In this document: positions 1-14,330 of the stretch, piece by piece
Position numbering within the stretch: the first letter of the stretch is position 1
Layout: each line of letters begins with the position of its first letter
Source: Syngnathus acus
Lineage: Eukaryota; Chordata; Actinopteri; Syngnathiformes; Syngnathidae
Length of the DNA: 64,000 nt
Direction of reading: 5' to 3'
NCBI RefSeq assembly: GCF_901709675.1
Contig: NC_051100.1
Coordinates: 806,001 to 870,000, forward strand
The notes under the pieces: model-generated
Databases searched by the model: none
The model's input: the letters and a program-made list of their open reading frames with translations, nothing else
What the model was told of the DNA's origin: nothing
Position numbers and translations under genes: made by a program

Positions 1-3000
1 TTTTATTCCAGTATTCATGGGACTGAAAACATTGTTTGTTTTTTTCCGCTTCTCTCTATTGCTGGCCATTCATTACATTGGGGCAGCCAAACCCTCTAAA
101 CAATTTTCATTTGCAAATGTTTGCTCCTCCACAGGCGCAGAGAGCAATAAGATTAGCATATTTTGAGTTGGGACCTCCATGTTACTGATGAGGAATTCAT
201 TATTTACTGGACCTTTGCCTATTTTACAGGCTGATTAGCAAGCCAGGGAAGGTTGGATAATGACAACAGCACTAAAGCCAATATAGCTGTTTTATAAGCA
301 GCCCTGTTTTACGACTGTTCGTCTAATTGCCGGTGTGATTAGTGAGTTGCATGTGCCCTCGCGGGTTCTATCTCTGGGGTCCTGCCGAATGAAACAGGAG
401 AGAACATCGGATGTGCAGCTGACGATTGTCCAAGGAGGGCGCAGGTGTTATCGACCTTATCCCACCTTCTCTGACAGCATGAAAGTCTTTTTTCGCCTTG
501 ACATTTGCTCTTTTCACAATGCTAAAATCATTTCTTTGTCGTAGTGAAGGGAAAGTTTGAGGTTTGATGATCATTGCTTTCTAGGAAGCAGCATCATCAT
601 CAAAAATCACCATGCAAAGTAAGCATGTTCACTGTGATACTTCAGGTTTGAACTCTTTTACCAGCACCTTGTGCCCTAAACCTTTCAACAATGCTCCCCA
701 GTTTCCTGTCACTGTCATTTAGCTGCACTAGTGTGATTCCTAACTTGAAGCACTGAGACACATTTGAACCAAAAAAGAGCATCTTGCTAGAGCTGCAAAG
801 CATGAACACAAAGTGTCAGGTCCTTGGCGGATGTTATTCTTCTCAGACCCAAAATTGGCCTGCAAATGTGGAATAGTGTTTAAAAAGCTGCACCTTTTAA
901 CAGCATGCAGACGTTGAGTGGAAATCAGGTCACTGTTTGATTTGATCATTCACCATCCGCCCTGCCCTGTAGTTTGTCCCAAATTGCAGAAAGCAATTGT
1001 TCCTGTTTTGCCACAGCCCTCCCCTCATTTGTGCACTGACGTAGTCTAGAACAGTCACTCCCAACCTACGTTGAGGAAAAACACGCATTCTAAGGTCGAC
1101 AAATGATATGGCACACCGCTGTCACAAAAAGTGGATACACGTGGATAATTATTATATGTTATCTTATAATCATTTGTTCCGTCTGCCTCAAAATGACTGG
1201 CATCGATAGATGAGCAAAAATAATGAATGAATTATTTTGGGCCAGTTAAGTGAAATTTTCAACTTTCTCCCATCGCATCTCAAGAGCTCTCACGGCACAC
1301 TAATGTGCCCTGGCAGACTCTGGGCTAGTGGAGAGAAAGTCCACGCATGTGTTCCTTTTGCTTGCCAGATGTGGATGAGGTGCCCGTACAGTACTTTGAA
1401 AGAATGTGACATCATTTCTTTTATTTGGATTCTTGTATATCGACACTGTGGAATTGATACGCCTATGACTACTTTCCAAAATTTCCCTCCGTCTCTGTCC
1501 GGGATGGGGCAGGCGGCCATGTCCATCCGCCTCATCCATCAAGCTATGGGCCGGACGGCACACGGAGGGTGACGGCTAAGAGGCAGATGTTTGTCGTATG
1601 TGTTCACAGTCACGAGGGACGTCATTATGGAGAGGACAGCGAAACATGTACGAAGCTGATTAGCAGCTTATTAAGTCAAGGACATTGACTCACAAGAACA
1701 TACTGCTTTCATTTGGGTCTGGAATGTTGATGGATTGCTCATGCTAAAGTAGCAGCGAGGACTGTGCATGTGGTCCCCTCCAACAGTATTAGAACAGAAA
1801 GGCAGATTTCTTACTGACAGGTGTGTCCGATTATTAATTGCTCCAACAATAATCAGCGATGAATGGATAAGCTCGGTTTCAGATTTGTGTTTTGCCTGCG
1901 GAAAAGGCATTTTTAGTAGAGGCGTGACCAATAATGAGACTTGTAGTATGTCTCATCCAGTTTTGGGACCTACAAAAATGAAATGGTCCAGCATATTGGA
2001 AATTCAATTTGCACTGTGGGAGTCAGCCTCTTCCACAGTCTTTGAATTTGTGCTAGAACCTGAATCATGGGTTTATTCATAATAATCTTTTTTTCCACAC
2101 AAGCATATGCAGGTGGTGGTGTGAAGTGAAATGTAGTCCTGATCGAAATTAGACCTGACCTTGATGGAGGTCTTTGCTTGGCTGAGTACCATTCTAGCCC
2201 AAAGGTAACTCAATCTGTACCACCTCCTCAGTTTTAAAAAATAACAGCTGCTCTGTGTTTTGAACCCCACCAACAAAAATAACATTTTTGCATTATTAAG
2301 GCTTGTCTTTCTGTTTATGCCCAATGTGGAATCGTCGGAGTTATAATATTCACGAACACACGGTTATGTGGTAAGCAAATCCAAACAAACACCTTGCGAA
2401 GGTAAAGTATGTGAGAATTTGGGGAATGCAAGAAAGTGAACAGAGCACCAAAGAAAGGATGGAAGTCCTGAGCGGCGGTAATGGCTGAATGGTAATGTTG
2501 AAAATCTCATCTGTGTTTGCCCCTATAGTGGGATTGTCCTGCCTTCTCTCTGAACAATAGGCCTGCCATGTATTGTAGTAGAAGTGGATTTACTGCAAAT
2601 CACATCAGCCATGTCAAGCACTTTTTTTCCACTCCTCCATATAGCTTCAGACTGTTATGGAGTTTCCTATTGTATCCATCGATGACAACGATATGTCTGT
2701 ATTTTATTTGAGTTAAGTTGTCGAATGGGCTTAATGTTATGAGCCAGGCAAAAGTGCGCCATTTAATGTGCCTCAAGACGATTTCACTCTTATATAAATG
2801 TTCCACGCCACGGTAGTTTGTCTTTCTGAAAACAAACGCTGATAAAGCACATAAACAGCAAATATTAACAAGCTATAAAGTAGTTTGAGGAAGCAACCCA
2901 TTTCAGATCATGAATTTATGTTTTTCTCATTATGGACACAACTGGAAATGTGGAAATTCCGATGACTATAGAAGTTTCAGCCTTTGAAATCAGCTGATCC

Positions 3001-4263
3001 ATTTTTCATCAATGCAGTCACACCTTCAGACATCACACACAATCTTCCCAAGCACCCATCCTGCCGGAATGTCTGATCTTGATTAAGGAGGAAATATAAC
3101 AAGAAAAGTACGCGGGAAACATATTTGAAATAACAGTGCTCACACTTTCTGTCCGATTGCATGTCCAAACTTTTATATATATATTTGATTTTTTCCATTT
3201 TTCCTCTTCTGCTCTGAAAGGCTATGTCTAGTATGTACTCGCACCTTTTTGCCTGGTGGCCAGCCTGTCCTTTGCATTATCTTTAACAAGCTTAGAAGGG
3301 TGGACTTGCATTTCTCTCTTGGCTGACAACTTGTTGTTCCCAGTTACTGTATGTCTGCCTGCTGCTGACAGCTTTGCTTGCCGTTCTTTGCCTTTTTCTC
3401 CCATCCTTTTTGCACATGTCAGGTCCAGTTTAGCACTTGAAGGCAGGATGTGTCAAAATCACAGCTCATTCTCTGGCACAGGCAGTCCCGCTCGCTCCCA
3501 AGGTGAGTCAGAGCTCGTCAGCACTCTTATGGAGACATAACCCCCATCACATTGCTCTGGTAGAGGGCTAGCTGTTAATAACCTAGTCGTGTTTTGTCAG
3601 GGAGAGTGCTCATCTCATCTGCGCTCGCACGTTTGGGGAGAAGGAAAGAGGAAGCAGCGAGGTGCCAACCGGCTGGGTCTAAGTGGGACATTTTCTTGTG
3701 ACAAGCTGGGACAAAGACACACAAAATACACAGCAAAACTAAGTGAATAAATACTGTTTAGACTGTATCATTGACCATTACAGATATTGTCATTACAAAA
3801 AGGATTGATGACCAGAAAAGGGCCATCCTAAACCCAAGGAAGAATGCTGCCAATTGCAGCAAGACTCCGAAAGTTGAATCAAATACATCCTGCTGACAAA
3901 AGACCAAATCCATTGATTCGGAGCACACTGAGTTCCGATGTGGTCATCCGCTTCTCTCCTGTCGTCATGCCAAAACCAGCCTGCTGCGTGATTCAATCCG
4001 GGCCAGCGGGATGGCTATGAAAAGTGAAAAAAGATGACAGTGACCCTCCAGCTATACGACGTGTTAGGAGAGCTGTAATTTCCCACTGTCGGTGAGAATG
4101 TGAACAAGTGCTGAATCCTTGTGATTGGATGAAGAAGCCAAGGAAGAGCAGATAGCTACGTTTGTTGTCCTGATTGGAGCCAACATTAAAATTAGGACCG
4201 TGCAGATACCACGAGGTGTCTGACTGGAATGTATTCAATAACGAGGAGGGAGAACACATACTA
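1..4263. other. Intergenic, no gene recognised
   Basis: I see no exon with paired splice signals, no RNA gene and no recognisable transposon protein here. Open frames are at most about 110 codons and look like chance. The composition is ordinary, moderately AT-rich fish intergenic DNA. Conserved non-coding elements could be present but cannot be recognised without an alignment. Confidence 0.6.
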
Positions 4264-4370
4264 TACCATCTATCCATTTTACGAACGACTTATTCTCACG
4301 AGGGTCGCGGGTGTGCTGGCTGGCTGTCTGTCTGTCTGTCTGTCTGTCTGTCTGGCTGGCTGGATGGCTA

Positions 4371-4405
<35 letters not shown>

Positions 4406-4655
4406 TGGGGCAGTGAACTGGCCGCCAGCCAATGGCAGGCCACACGTAGACCAACAGCCATTCGCATCTGGGGACATTTCAAAGTGTTCAATTAACCTAC
4501 CGTACTCGTTTTTAGAACGTGGGGCGGAAAATAGAGTAGCCTGAGAAAAGCCCCTCCAGGCACCGAGGGAACATGCAATCTTCTCGCAGAAAGGCCGAAG
4601 CCTGGATTCAAATCCTGGACCCTTGTACTGTAAGCCGGATGTGCTGCACACACAT
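4264..4655 (-). repeat. Interspersed repeat copy (common teleost family), split by a tetranucleotide array
   Basis: Read on the minus strand this has the layout of a short repeat seen in very many teleost loci. It has a tRNA-B-box-like stretch (a GGATTTGAATCC-type core near 4605-4616), then a segment about AACATGC and TTCTCGCAG, then TTAATTGAACACTTTGAAATG, a TGGCTGGCGGCC-type stretch, and it ends near AATAAGTCGTTCG and CCATCTATCC. A TGTC/TGGC array interrupts it at about 4315-4404. The family identification is from memory of teleost sequences and I cannot name it. It may be a SINE or a non-autonomous DNA element. Confidence 0.6.
4315..4404. repeat. Compound microsatellite (TGTC)n-(TGGC)n
   Basis: About five TGTC units are followed by about ten TGGC units with a short GGATGGCTAGC interruption. 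The array produces long artificial low-complexity frames on both strands that are not genes. Confidence 0.95.
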
Positions 4656-5875
4656 AAAGTAGCATCAGTATTAAATATGCAGTATTAAATATTGCTAAAA
4701 ATAATCAAGGAATGACAAATACAGAAGATTTCATTGTAGACCCTGCTCCGTTTCTGCGTACGTCTTTGGGTACCTGCTTTGACAAATTCCTGTGCATGAA
4801 TGACTTTGTAATTGTTTGTCTCCTTGGTAGGGAGAGTTCCTGACAGCTAGGAGCGAAGAGGACATATTTGCTCATCTGGGTCTTGAGTACGTTGAGCCTT
4901 GGCAGAGAAACGCATAGGCATTCACTTCTTCTTCCATTTGTCAAAGCCGCCGCCGTCGCCATTAGGCCCATTCGTCTGCTGCAAAAGTCTTGCTTTTGAT
5001 TTTCATACAGTTGTTTACCACTGATCCTAGTTGTTGTTTTTTTTTTTTGCTTGTGCATGATTGATAATGTAGCTCATTCACTGTTATCAGGAAGTGAATA
5101 AACACACCGCTTCATTCACCGTTTGCTTGTCTCCAAGTGTTGTAATGACATGCAATACAAAGACGATTGCTTGCCTTTGAGGGAGACTGAAAGAAGCACA
5201 GGGGGAGGCAGAAAGAGAAAGCCAAGTTGGGGGAGACAGGAAACAATGAAAAAGAGTGGTGAGGGCTTGTCGAGAAAAATGTTGCAATCACTCTCTCGGC
5301 AGGAAAGTGCTCAGCGTGAAGCAGAAGAAGGTCTTGTGGGAATTGAGTGGCGGGTAATGAGCTTCAGATAAAGAGCCTTCCGTGTCGCCATTCCATTTAG
5401 CCTCTGTTTCAGTCCACGTCCAATGCAGATCAATTTAGCTGCTATTCGATTCTCCAAAATTCTTTAGCCAATGAAACGTCTCAATCACACAGCAGAGTCA
5501 AATGAGTGGCAATCAGCTACAGCGGCAATCCAGAATGAGTGCATATGTCAACGGACGCGGATATTTGAAAGGCAACACTGTAGTCATTTTGAAATTCACA
5601 ATCTGTGAGGTGCCTGGAGCTGTGTGACCATTTTGTGGAACAAATGCAAAACTTCAATGGTAGCTTGTGTTTTCACTTGATTTTCCGCTATGTTTACTGT
5701 TAGTTGGCAGTCTGAATATTTTAGAAGGAATTCCATTAGCGATCACTGTCCAAATGTCAATTCCTCCTTGCTTTTTCGATTTGGAAGTTTCCAATTGTAA
5801 AAGCACATACCTTTTGTTTATTCATTACTTCAAGTCAAACCATATCCATTTTCTATTGCCTTTGGCTTGCATCCA

Positions 5876-5880
5876 TGCAT

Positions 5881-5911
<31 letters not shown>
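5876..5911. repeat. (GCAC)n microsatellite
   Basis: Roughly nine tandem copies of a CpG-containing tetranucleotide, next to CCATTTTCTATTGCC, which resembles the end of the common teleost interspersed repeat. Confidence 0.9.
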
Positions 5912-8638
5912 CAAGCTTTTTTCGACCCAATTTTGATGTCTGAGAACAAAGGTGATTGGTATGTGACAACATGATCAATTGGATGCAGTCATTTCCATGT
6001 AAGTCATTTGCTGATGTCGTGATTCAGTTATTTCTACGCGTGAAATCGTCTTCAATTTTCAGTGTTTAAACCACGCAGCAAAGACCCCTGACGTTTGATG
6101 CATTCTGTTTGGCACAGCATTCAGGTGTGCATTTCAAACTTGGATGGTCTGATATTTCACCTGACCTTTTGATAAGCATGTACAATTTGTTATGTGGCAG
6201 TGTAAGATGACATCGGGCCGTCCTGCATCTCAGTCTATGTGTCACCGCAGATATCACACGATTGAGCGAGAGAGCTGAGGATGATATGTTGACAGTTTGC
6301 ATTGATGGAAACTGCTCAATGATGAATGCTCTGTTCTTTGAGAAGGACACACGCACTCAGGGGAACATGCATCAAACAGCCGTCCCCTCCACAACGAACC
6401 CGAACATTCCATAAAATACGACTGAATGTTACTTGACTGTCTATACGTTAAGTTAGGAGGGATATAGTCAAATGAAATATGAACCGCCATTGAACACAGA
6501 ATGATCAAAATAATGATGGCAAAAATAATGAACGCTGAGGCCATTTTTTTTTCGATTCGGAAAAATGAATACCCAAATTGAACAGTCACCTTCTAACATA
6601 GGATGTCATCTTGAAAGGCCAACTAAAGCTGAACCTAAATGAATTGCCAACAAGAAGCTCGAAAAAAATAAAGTTCCAACTGTGATGGATGGATTGTCAT
6701 TTGGTGGATGAATGATCCATCCGACTTTGCCTCTTAATGTTAACGATAATAAGATACAATCTACTTGCTGCAAGCACAAGTAGGGTGCTATGATTAAATT
6801 TGGAGGTGATTGAACACTTTCTTCTTCACTTAATGTAAAACCATAAAGGCTTTGATTTACATGACAGCGGCTGTGTATGGATGCGGGGACCACAGATTGA
6901 TATTGTGATGTATCATATCATGTTCTCTTCAGAAACAGCAGTGATACACCAGCATCAAATATTCATGTTGAATGCAAATGTGTGATGAACAGGCCCAGAA
7001 ATCAGTTTTGTTTTTATATATCCTCCCAAACAGACATTATCGAAATATAAAATACACTGAAATATGATTTGACTTCACTCTCAACAAGGCAGAGGCATAT
7101 CGAATCATCAGAAACCAAATTCTGAGCAGAACTCCTGCGACAAAGTTTCGTTTGTTTTCTTCAAGAAGACAGTGATTTATTGGCTGCTTGTGTTGGGGTT
7201 TCAGTGCACATGTTGGGACCACTCAAAGCCAACAGAGAAGGTGACAGAATAAGGACACGGCGGCGCGTCCTTGCCTCTCAAGGCCCGTCACAAAGTCAGT
7301 TGAGCCGGAGTGAAGCCAAAGCAATGTGCTGTGACCAGCTCCCAGACAGCACAACAAAGTGATTGCAAGACAGCTACCGAAAAATGCCCACAGGCTACTA
7401 TCGCATAGTCAGAGAGAAAATAATCTTTAACCTACAGTGGCATCACACAAGTAATTACATGCCCCGTATTTTTGTGAATGTTTCATAGAATATTTCAGCA
7501 TTGTCGCGTAATATTTAATGTCAACACAAATGGCATTTCGTTGTGACAAAAACGAGATCATTTCAAAATGTTTTCTGCTGCCATTCAGATAGATCGCTAC
7601 CCTTTAATAATAAAAAGGGTTAGGGGAATCAGTCATTTGAGAACCTTAATGGTAGGTCAAGACCACTTATCTTTAAAGACTATTGTAAAGTCTCTGAAAT
7701 GACTTGAGTACGTGTATTGGTAGTAACGCATAGAACGAAATTAAAAAACTCAAAATGCCGCTGAGGAGTTGAGATGATCTGGTATCATGGTTTTTTTTTG
7801 CCATGCCAAGTCATTGTCACACTTGCTGATTGCTTCTATTTAATAGATGAGGAAGTGTTTTCACTGGGGAAATTTCAATGCATCTTTAATTGTCCATCTC
7901 ACACAAAATGAGTTCCTGTCCTAATTTATTTGGCTTAATTTATCAACAAGCTCACTTGAGAGCCTGAACCTGCATTGATTTGTGCCTATGCAGTGATTTC
8001 AGCAGCAGCGCTTCTTACAGTTGGACAGGATGTTGCTTCCTGCTGTTACAATGCTCTATGTTTCAAGCATTACATTACACGCCAATTTGAAAAAGACGTG
8101 CTGAGAAAGCTACAAACAAACCAAGCGAAAATCAAGTCAAGGTCTGTCTCCTGCAACAGTCTGGATCCTGGGCACTCCCTCGGTCTAATGAGCTCGCTCA
8201 TGCCTGCTACTTTGACCGCGCTGCAGTATCGTAATCACTGGAGGATTTAGAAATATGGGTTTCTTTTTCAAAGATGCTGCTCTTTATCCACCAGTTCCTA
8301 AGTGTTGTAAAATAACAAGACAAGACTTGCTATTAACTGAGAAGATTGAAAATGGCTAAATGTAAACGGTATCACTTCAATGCCACGCTACTCTCAGTCT
8401 AAGTCAGACACGATCTTGAGCTGTTCATGTCTTTGTAAATTGTTGAGGACAATTGATGGCATGCTTTCCAAACAAAGGCTGGATCTCATCTCTCTTAAGT
8501 GCAAACCTCCTGAAGCTTCACCAACATATCAAACATCTCCACTGTCTTAAATTCCCATTGAAGCTCGGGCATACTCAATACTTGGGGTTAGTCGGCTCAT
8601 TGATTGATTTATTTCATCAGTCACGCGTAAAGAAGGTG

Positions 8639-8692
8639 TTTGTTTGGGACAATCATTTGCTTTTGTTTGTTTGGGACAGTCATTGGCTTTTG
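8639..8692. repeat. 27-bp tandem duplication
   Basis: Two adjacent 27-bp units (8639-8665 and 8666-8692), each beginning TTTGTTTGGGACA, differ at two positions. There is no coding context. Confidence 0.85.
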
Positions 8693-11600
8693 TGATGTTT
8701 TCAAAGGGAGGTGCTTGAAAGGCGTTTGGCCGTGGGCGCTGACTTTCAAGTAGTGGACGCCGCTGGGTTCTGCCTTGACTACTTTAATCAATGCCAGCAT
8801 GTTTTTTTAGCATTTTGTTTTTAATGTCGCATGCTGTTAATGCCATAAAACAACATATGAGATGGTGCCCGGGATTTCACAGAAAGCTTGCCAAAATGGG
8901 ACAGGAGGAAAAAAAACACTGTCATTCAAAGTAATATCATATTTTGCGGTGCAGCTGTTTTATGGTGTTTACTACAATAACAAGGTTTCTTCTCCAAGGG
9001 CCCAAGGGTCTCTCTCTCTCTTTAGGTTGTGTGGATGCAGGAGTCGACAATGCACTGTACTTTATGGCCCTTGTCTTGAGGTCTGCGGGCTACACTCAGA
9101 CAGCTGGAGGTAATTCACTTTGCTCCATTTTACTGGCTATCAACAGCACATGGGATGATAATAGCGGTGCAAAACCTTAAATCATGTCTTCAAGAGCATT
9201 TCGGTGTTTTCTCACAGGTTACTGTGTGCTATGATTATGGTATGTGTGTGCTGTATGGTAAGTGAGCTAGACTAAAAAGGGCTTGATGATCTGAATGTGT
9301 CAAGGAGTGGACAGCAACCATGCATCCATCTGCCGCTTGAGGCTCGCTGTACATATAATGGCATTAAGATGATGCATGGTCCTTTACGGTCCTGGCTTGG
9401 CTACGGTGATATTGAGATACTCTATTAGTTGACCATTTTCTGTCACTGGCTCATTGGGCAAATTCCTTTACCCGCCGAGCTCATGCACGGGATGAGGGTT
9501 ATTCCTCGGGAGCCCGGGTAATCATTTAATGAGGACATTTGTTTTCGTCTCTTGCTCCCTTCTCGCCTTCCCTGCTCCAAAACGAAAGCTGTCGACGTGG
9601 GGTATGTATTAGGGTTAGCTGCGGCACATACGTAAATAACAGCGGCGTGACAGCAAAGCAAGTGTACGCCATACCATTTGGCCCTGCTGATGACTCTGAC
9701 TGTGGTAGTCAGTCTCCCAGATGATCTCACTCTTTCTATTCCTTTCATCGTATTCCCCTGCTACGATTCAAGTGAGAAAGTCGATGTGCCCGGAACTACT
9801 TGTTCATTCAGGACGCATTAAAGCGAAGGTGAGTGAGAGAAAGAGAGAGAGCACTGTATGGGTGCAGGCCACACACTGTTGATTGCTTGACTAATTCCTT
9901 TTTTCTTTTTCCATCATTATTCTGGTTTTGGTTACATTCATACAATTGACTACCTTGTGATTGTAATCGTACTCATTTTCGTGATATCAGCCAGATAGTA
10001 CTTCATCCGAGCTAACAGCGTTGGTCCGTTACTGAAAATGACTCACTTATTGATAGAAAAAAGGGGGATATTAATCAATGAAGCCTTTGTAAGTAACAAC
10101 CTTGCTATTCTTTCAAAGCGCAGTGAGAATTTGGCTGTATTTGGCGGGGATAAAGCCGACATAATACATTGTTATTGATCTCGTGTGAAGACGGGGCTAA
10201 ACAGTCAATAGCAAATGAAAGTGAATCTTCCTTTTTTATGAGAACATCCTGCTGAGAAAAGCTGCCTAACCTTGTAATATGTGCTCTCTGCCTGCCAGTG
10301 GAACAGACAGCGGTATCTTTAAGGCTGCAAAGTTCTGAAAGCATTTCAGAAATGTTGCTTTCAGTAAGCGGTTCTTGTTGCTTTTTGCAGACCAGAGCAG
10401 GTGAGTACTGGAAGAGTAGTGAATTAACACGCTATCTTGTATCAGATTTTATTGATGAATAATGTACATTTACATGTATGCAGAGTTTTTGCATGTGGCA
10501 GGCCTTAAACAAAAGCCATTGCACCTTATAAATTGGTGTAGCACGTAACGGTAGCATTATCATAGAAACACAACTACACACAGTGAAGATAAGTACCATG
10601 TCTACATCTCTGGATCCCATCAGATATTGTCACATTCATTTAATCAAGTTTATTTCATTCATTTCATGGTGAATGAACTGGTCAAGAATTGATTTCAGAT
10701 TGATTAAATTAACTGCAGATTCAGCGCTTCAATCTCATCATCTCCATTGTTGTGTCAAGCATGGCAGAAAAGAATAAGATTAAAATAAGTGGGAAATGAT
10801 AGACAAGTGTGTTCATAGAATCGCTCACGATGATCAGTCAGTAAGAGAGCTCCCGAGTTGAGTGGTTGTGAATGAAAAATGGAGATTCATGCTCGGACAG
10901 GGTATGAGGACAAAGAATAAGCCAACAGCGCAAATGGCCAGATGGAAGGAAAAAAAGTGCGAAAGATAACCAACATAAACGACTTACTTTTCATGTTTCT
11001 GTAATTGCTAAGAAGCCAGTATTTAGAAGTTGTTGAGCTGAAATGATGCCCATGATTGTAAAAAGAGGGTTTGCTATGGTGAAGTGGATGCAAAAGGCAG
11101 ATGGAGTCCCAAATGCGGGTGAGCCCAGATGGAATTTCCCACTCCGAGCCATCGTCTGCGCACCGTTTGTCTACTACATTTAGGACTCGCTTTCTCATGA
11201 GCGCCACCTGTATTTGTAACATATTGACACATAACACATTATTAATGTTGCGAATGATTAATGAATAAAATGACCGATGATTAATGCCGGCATGTAATGA
11301 CAATACAATAGAAAAGTCTAGATTTTGTGCCAACCTTATTCAAAAAGATTGAGTGTCAGCCAGTAACGACTAATCTTAAAACAAAAACAGACATAATACT
11401 AATACATTGACTGACCCAAGTATCATTGTAGACAGTATTATTTGCCATTCGATTGTGGGCAAGTCTAAATGGATAATTTCTCATGACCATTTGGGTAAAT
11501 GAGCTCATCCCTGCAGCACGAGATGGCTCTAATCTTTTGACCTAATCTCCACATTCTACCTAATGTAGCGTGCAAAAGGCTCATCCAAAAACTGCATAAG

Positions 11601-12455
11601 TCCAATTATGATTTCATCCTTTGCAATTCCACCTTATGTCTACCTGAACACTCAACAATTTAACAAGCATTTAAAGCATTTTCCGCTTACTTAGCCTGAG
11701 TGAAACACTTTGAAATCATTTGCCGACTGGCAGAATTGACATATAGGTATATCATTTTTCCAATTCCAATTTGTCCACAATCATAAAGAGTGTTAACCAG
11801 TGATGCTTTTATAACAGGCTCACAGGCAGAATTTCTCTCTGGCTGTAAAGACTCAAGGACTTTAATAACCTTTACACTTTAAAGAGAGAAAAAAAAAAAT
11901 GACATTATGGAAAAGCTGACAAAGCTTTCACATATCATTGGAGCTCACGATCCAGATGGCCTAAATGGCATCATTTATCGTCATCTAACCTTGCTGTAAA
12001 TAATGTGCGTGTCAGTCAATGTGTAGCACAGAACGTAGCATCGTTCTCAGCTAATTCTGAATTTGAAGTGTTTACCAGTAAGTCTCTTTCCAAGCCATCG
12101 CAAAAGATATGAAACGAAAGCGCTATGATCATGGTTACAAGGTTAAGAGAAAAAAACAGCGCTACTCCTTATATGCTAGCTTTCGGTTTGAAGATGTTGA
12201 GATTGAACATTTTGAGCGGTACCATGCTTGCTCTATTTTGGATTGAATGACATTTGAATATGTCATTTTGTTACTAACCTATAAAAGTAATAAACCTCCG
12301 TGACAATTTTAATTGTTGAATTATACATGACTTACTTTTGGCAAATGTATTAATTGCGAATGCTTAAAATGCCATTTGCTATTAAAACTGCTTCATTTCA
12401 AATTTCAAGGACAAGTGGATTACATGTGCAATGGGGCAAAATGAATTAATGACGT

Positions 12456-12479
12456 ATTTCACCCTTGACAGGGTGAAAT
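12456..12479. repeat. Perfect 10-bp inverted repeat with 4-nt loop
   Basis: The left arm ATTTCACCCT and right arm AGGGTGAAAT are exact reverse complements around TGAC. No gene lies nearby. It could be a cruciform or simply chance in a window of this size. Confidence 0.7.
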
Positions 12480-14330
12480 GAAAAAAACGCGTAGAAAAAA
12501 GAAATCTTTCAGGCCAGAATTCCACTGTTCCTCATCACAAGCCTCAGAAACTGAAAATCATAAACTGAAGCCATCGATGGTTGTGTTTCTCAATTATAGC
12601 ACTATGTTCTTTTTGGTGAATGTTTGGTTAGATGGGGCGTGACTCCAACATTTGCAATTTGGCATCGTCCAATATCTATTTGTGAGATTGCTTTCGCCCG
12701 CAGATGGTTGAAGCTGATAAAAGCTCCAAACAGGTGGGTGAGCGTGTCTCCTAATTAATATCCTCATTGTTCCTACTTGGTCAAGCATGCATCAGTAATC
12801 TGAGCCGAGAAAATCACCCTCCCTCTGATTGTATTCCAATTCACCAAAGCACCACTAGCATTTTGAATAACTCTGATGTTCTTCTCTCTATGCTCTATGG
12901 AGATGAAATTGCCTGTGGTTATGTTCTATTGTGGCGTTACAGCTAATTGGGTATCTCTTGAAAAACTGTTTATTTAATGCATCAATTATACCCTCCCTTC
13001 CGCTCTTTGACTTTATCCGGACACAGTAACTCCAGTGTGATTATTCCCACGCAGAGGGAATATAAATTATAATCCAAAGTCACGACACCGACCAAGAGCG
13101 CTTACAGAATTTGAATTTTTGTCGCCGAGGTCGAATACAAAAAAAAATTCTTTTTGATTAAAGCTTATCTTTTGCACAAGATAATGAGAGAGATAACGAG
13201 TGATGTACTGTGAATAGTGGAAGCACCTTTATTCCAGAACTAAACCCAGGTACATGCTTGGAAGAAAATTAGTACTCTTTGCTTTTGATTGCCCATGAGG
13301 AGAATCACCACATGCAAATTTTGGTGTCTCAGGTATTTATCATTCCCTAAAAAGGAGATCAAGGTACAATTTCTGATTTTCATTTGAAGTTAAAAAAAAA
13401 AAAATAAATCAAAACTGGGATGTCAGACTGCAAACAAAAAGAGCACCTGCTGAAGTTGACCTTGCTGATGATACCATTGACACTGTCACGCCAACTAACA
13501 AAGGCAGAGATCATTCAGACAAAATATCAACTCGTCCCCCTCTGGACCTGCAGAGGGCAGAGAAAAACAGCCACATCACCATTGACCAAAGTTCCTGTCA
13601 GATGCCAGGGATGGACGGCCATATTGCCGACAAACCACAAGGGAAAGCCTGGTAGTGAAAGAACAGCGAAAGCAAAGAAAACAAATCCAGAGACTGATCA
13701 ATCAACTACTTATGTTTAAACACTCAGGGGTGACATTAGCCTTCATTTTTGAATTGTAACATTTCTGCCGGGCGGCCAGCCGGCTTCCATTTACTTCACT
13801 GTTGCTAAGCTATGAATGAAGGTTAAGGTCCCTGTTAGGCATGCTTGGCTGAATATAAAATGAACTAGTTAAAAATGTACATTTAGCTCTCAGGAAGTTT
13901 GTGCTTTAATGGGTCAGTCCATTTTCCATGCTATTTTTTACACGATTGATTATTTTACAAAGCCTTATTTCAACACGCGTTGCCCCTTTTCAAATTCCCA
14001 AGGTATAAAATAGGAAAATGTTGCATTAACTTTAACACAAGATGCAGTATTGCAGGTGCGCTTTTGTTGGTGAGCTCATATTTTGATGATTTGAAGTTAA
14101 CATTCACATCTAGGTGCCTACTGCAATGCTTGAATATAAGGTAACTTATTTTTAGTATGGCCTGACAGGCAGCCACATTGATGGGGGGGTAAAAGGTTTA
14201 ATTAGAAGCACAGAAAACAGTGAGTCATCTGCACTACATCTATAACATTTAGATTTTACAAAAGAAATTCTTACAGTAGGTAATTGTCAGTTTTAGCAAT
14301 TGTTTTGACTCACATGCAGAAACCAACTCG

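Larger units (their letters stand above)
4656..14330. other. Intergenic, no gene recognised
   Basis: There are no supported exons. It contains a (GCAC)n microsatellite at 5876-5911, a 27-bp tandem duplication at 8639-8692 and a short perfect hairpin at 12456-12479. The longest frame (10887-11333, minus, 148 codons) has no recognisable domain, no splice context and a non-coding look. Confidence 0.55.

Noticed and set aside
10887-11333. 148-codon minus-strand frame
   Set aside because: No domain, no splice context and AT-rich non-coding character.
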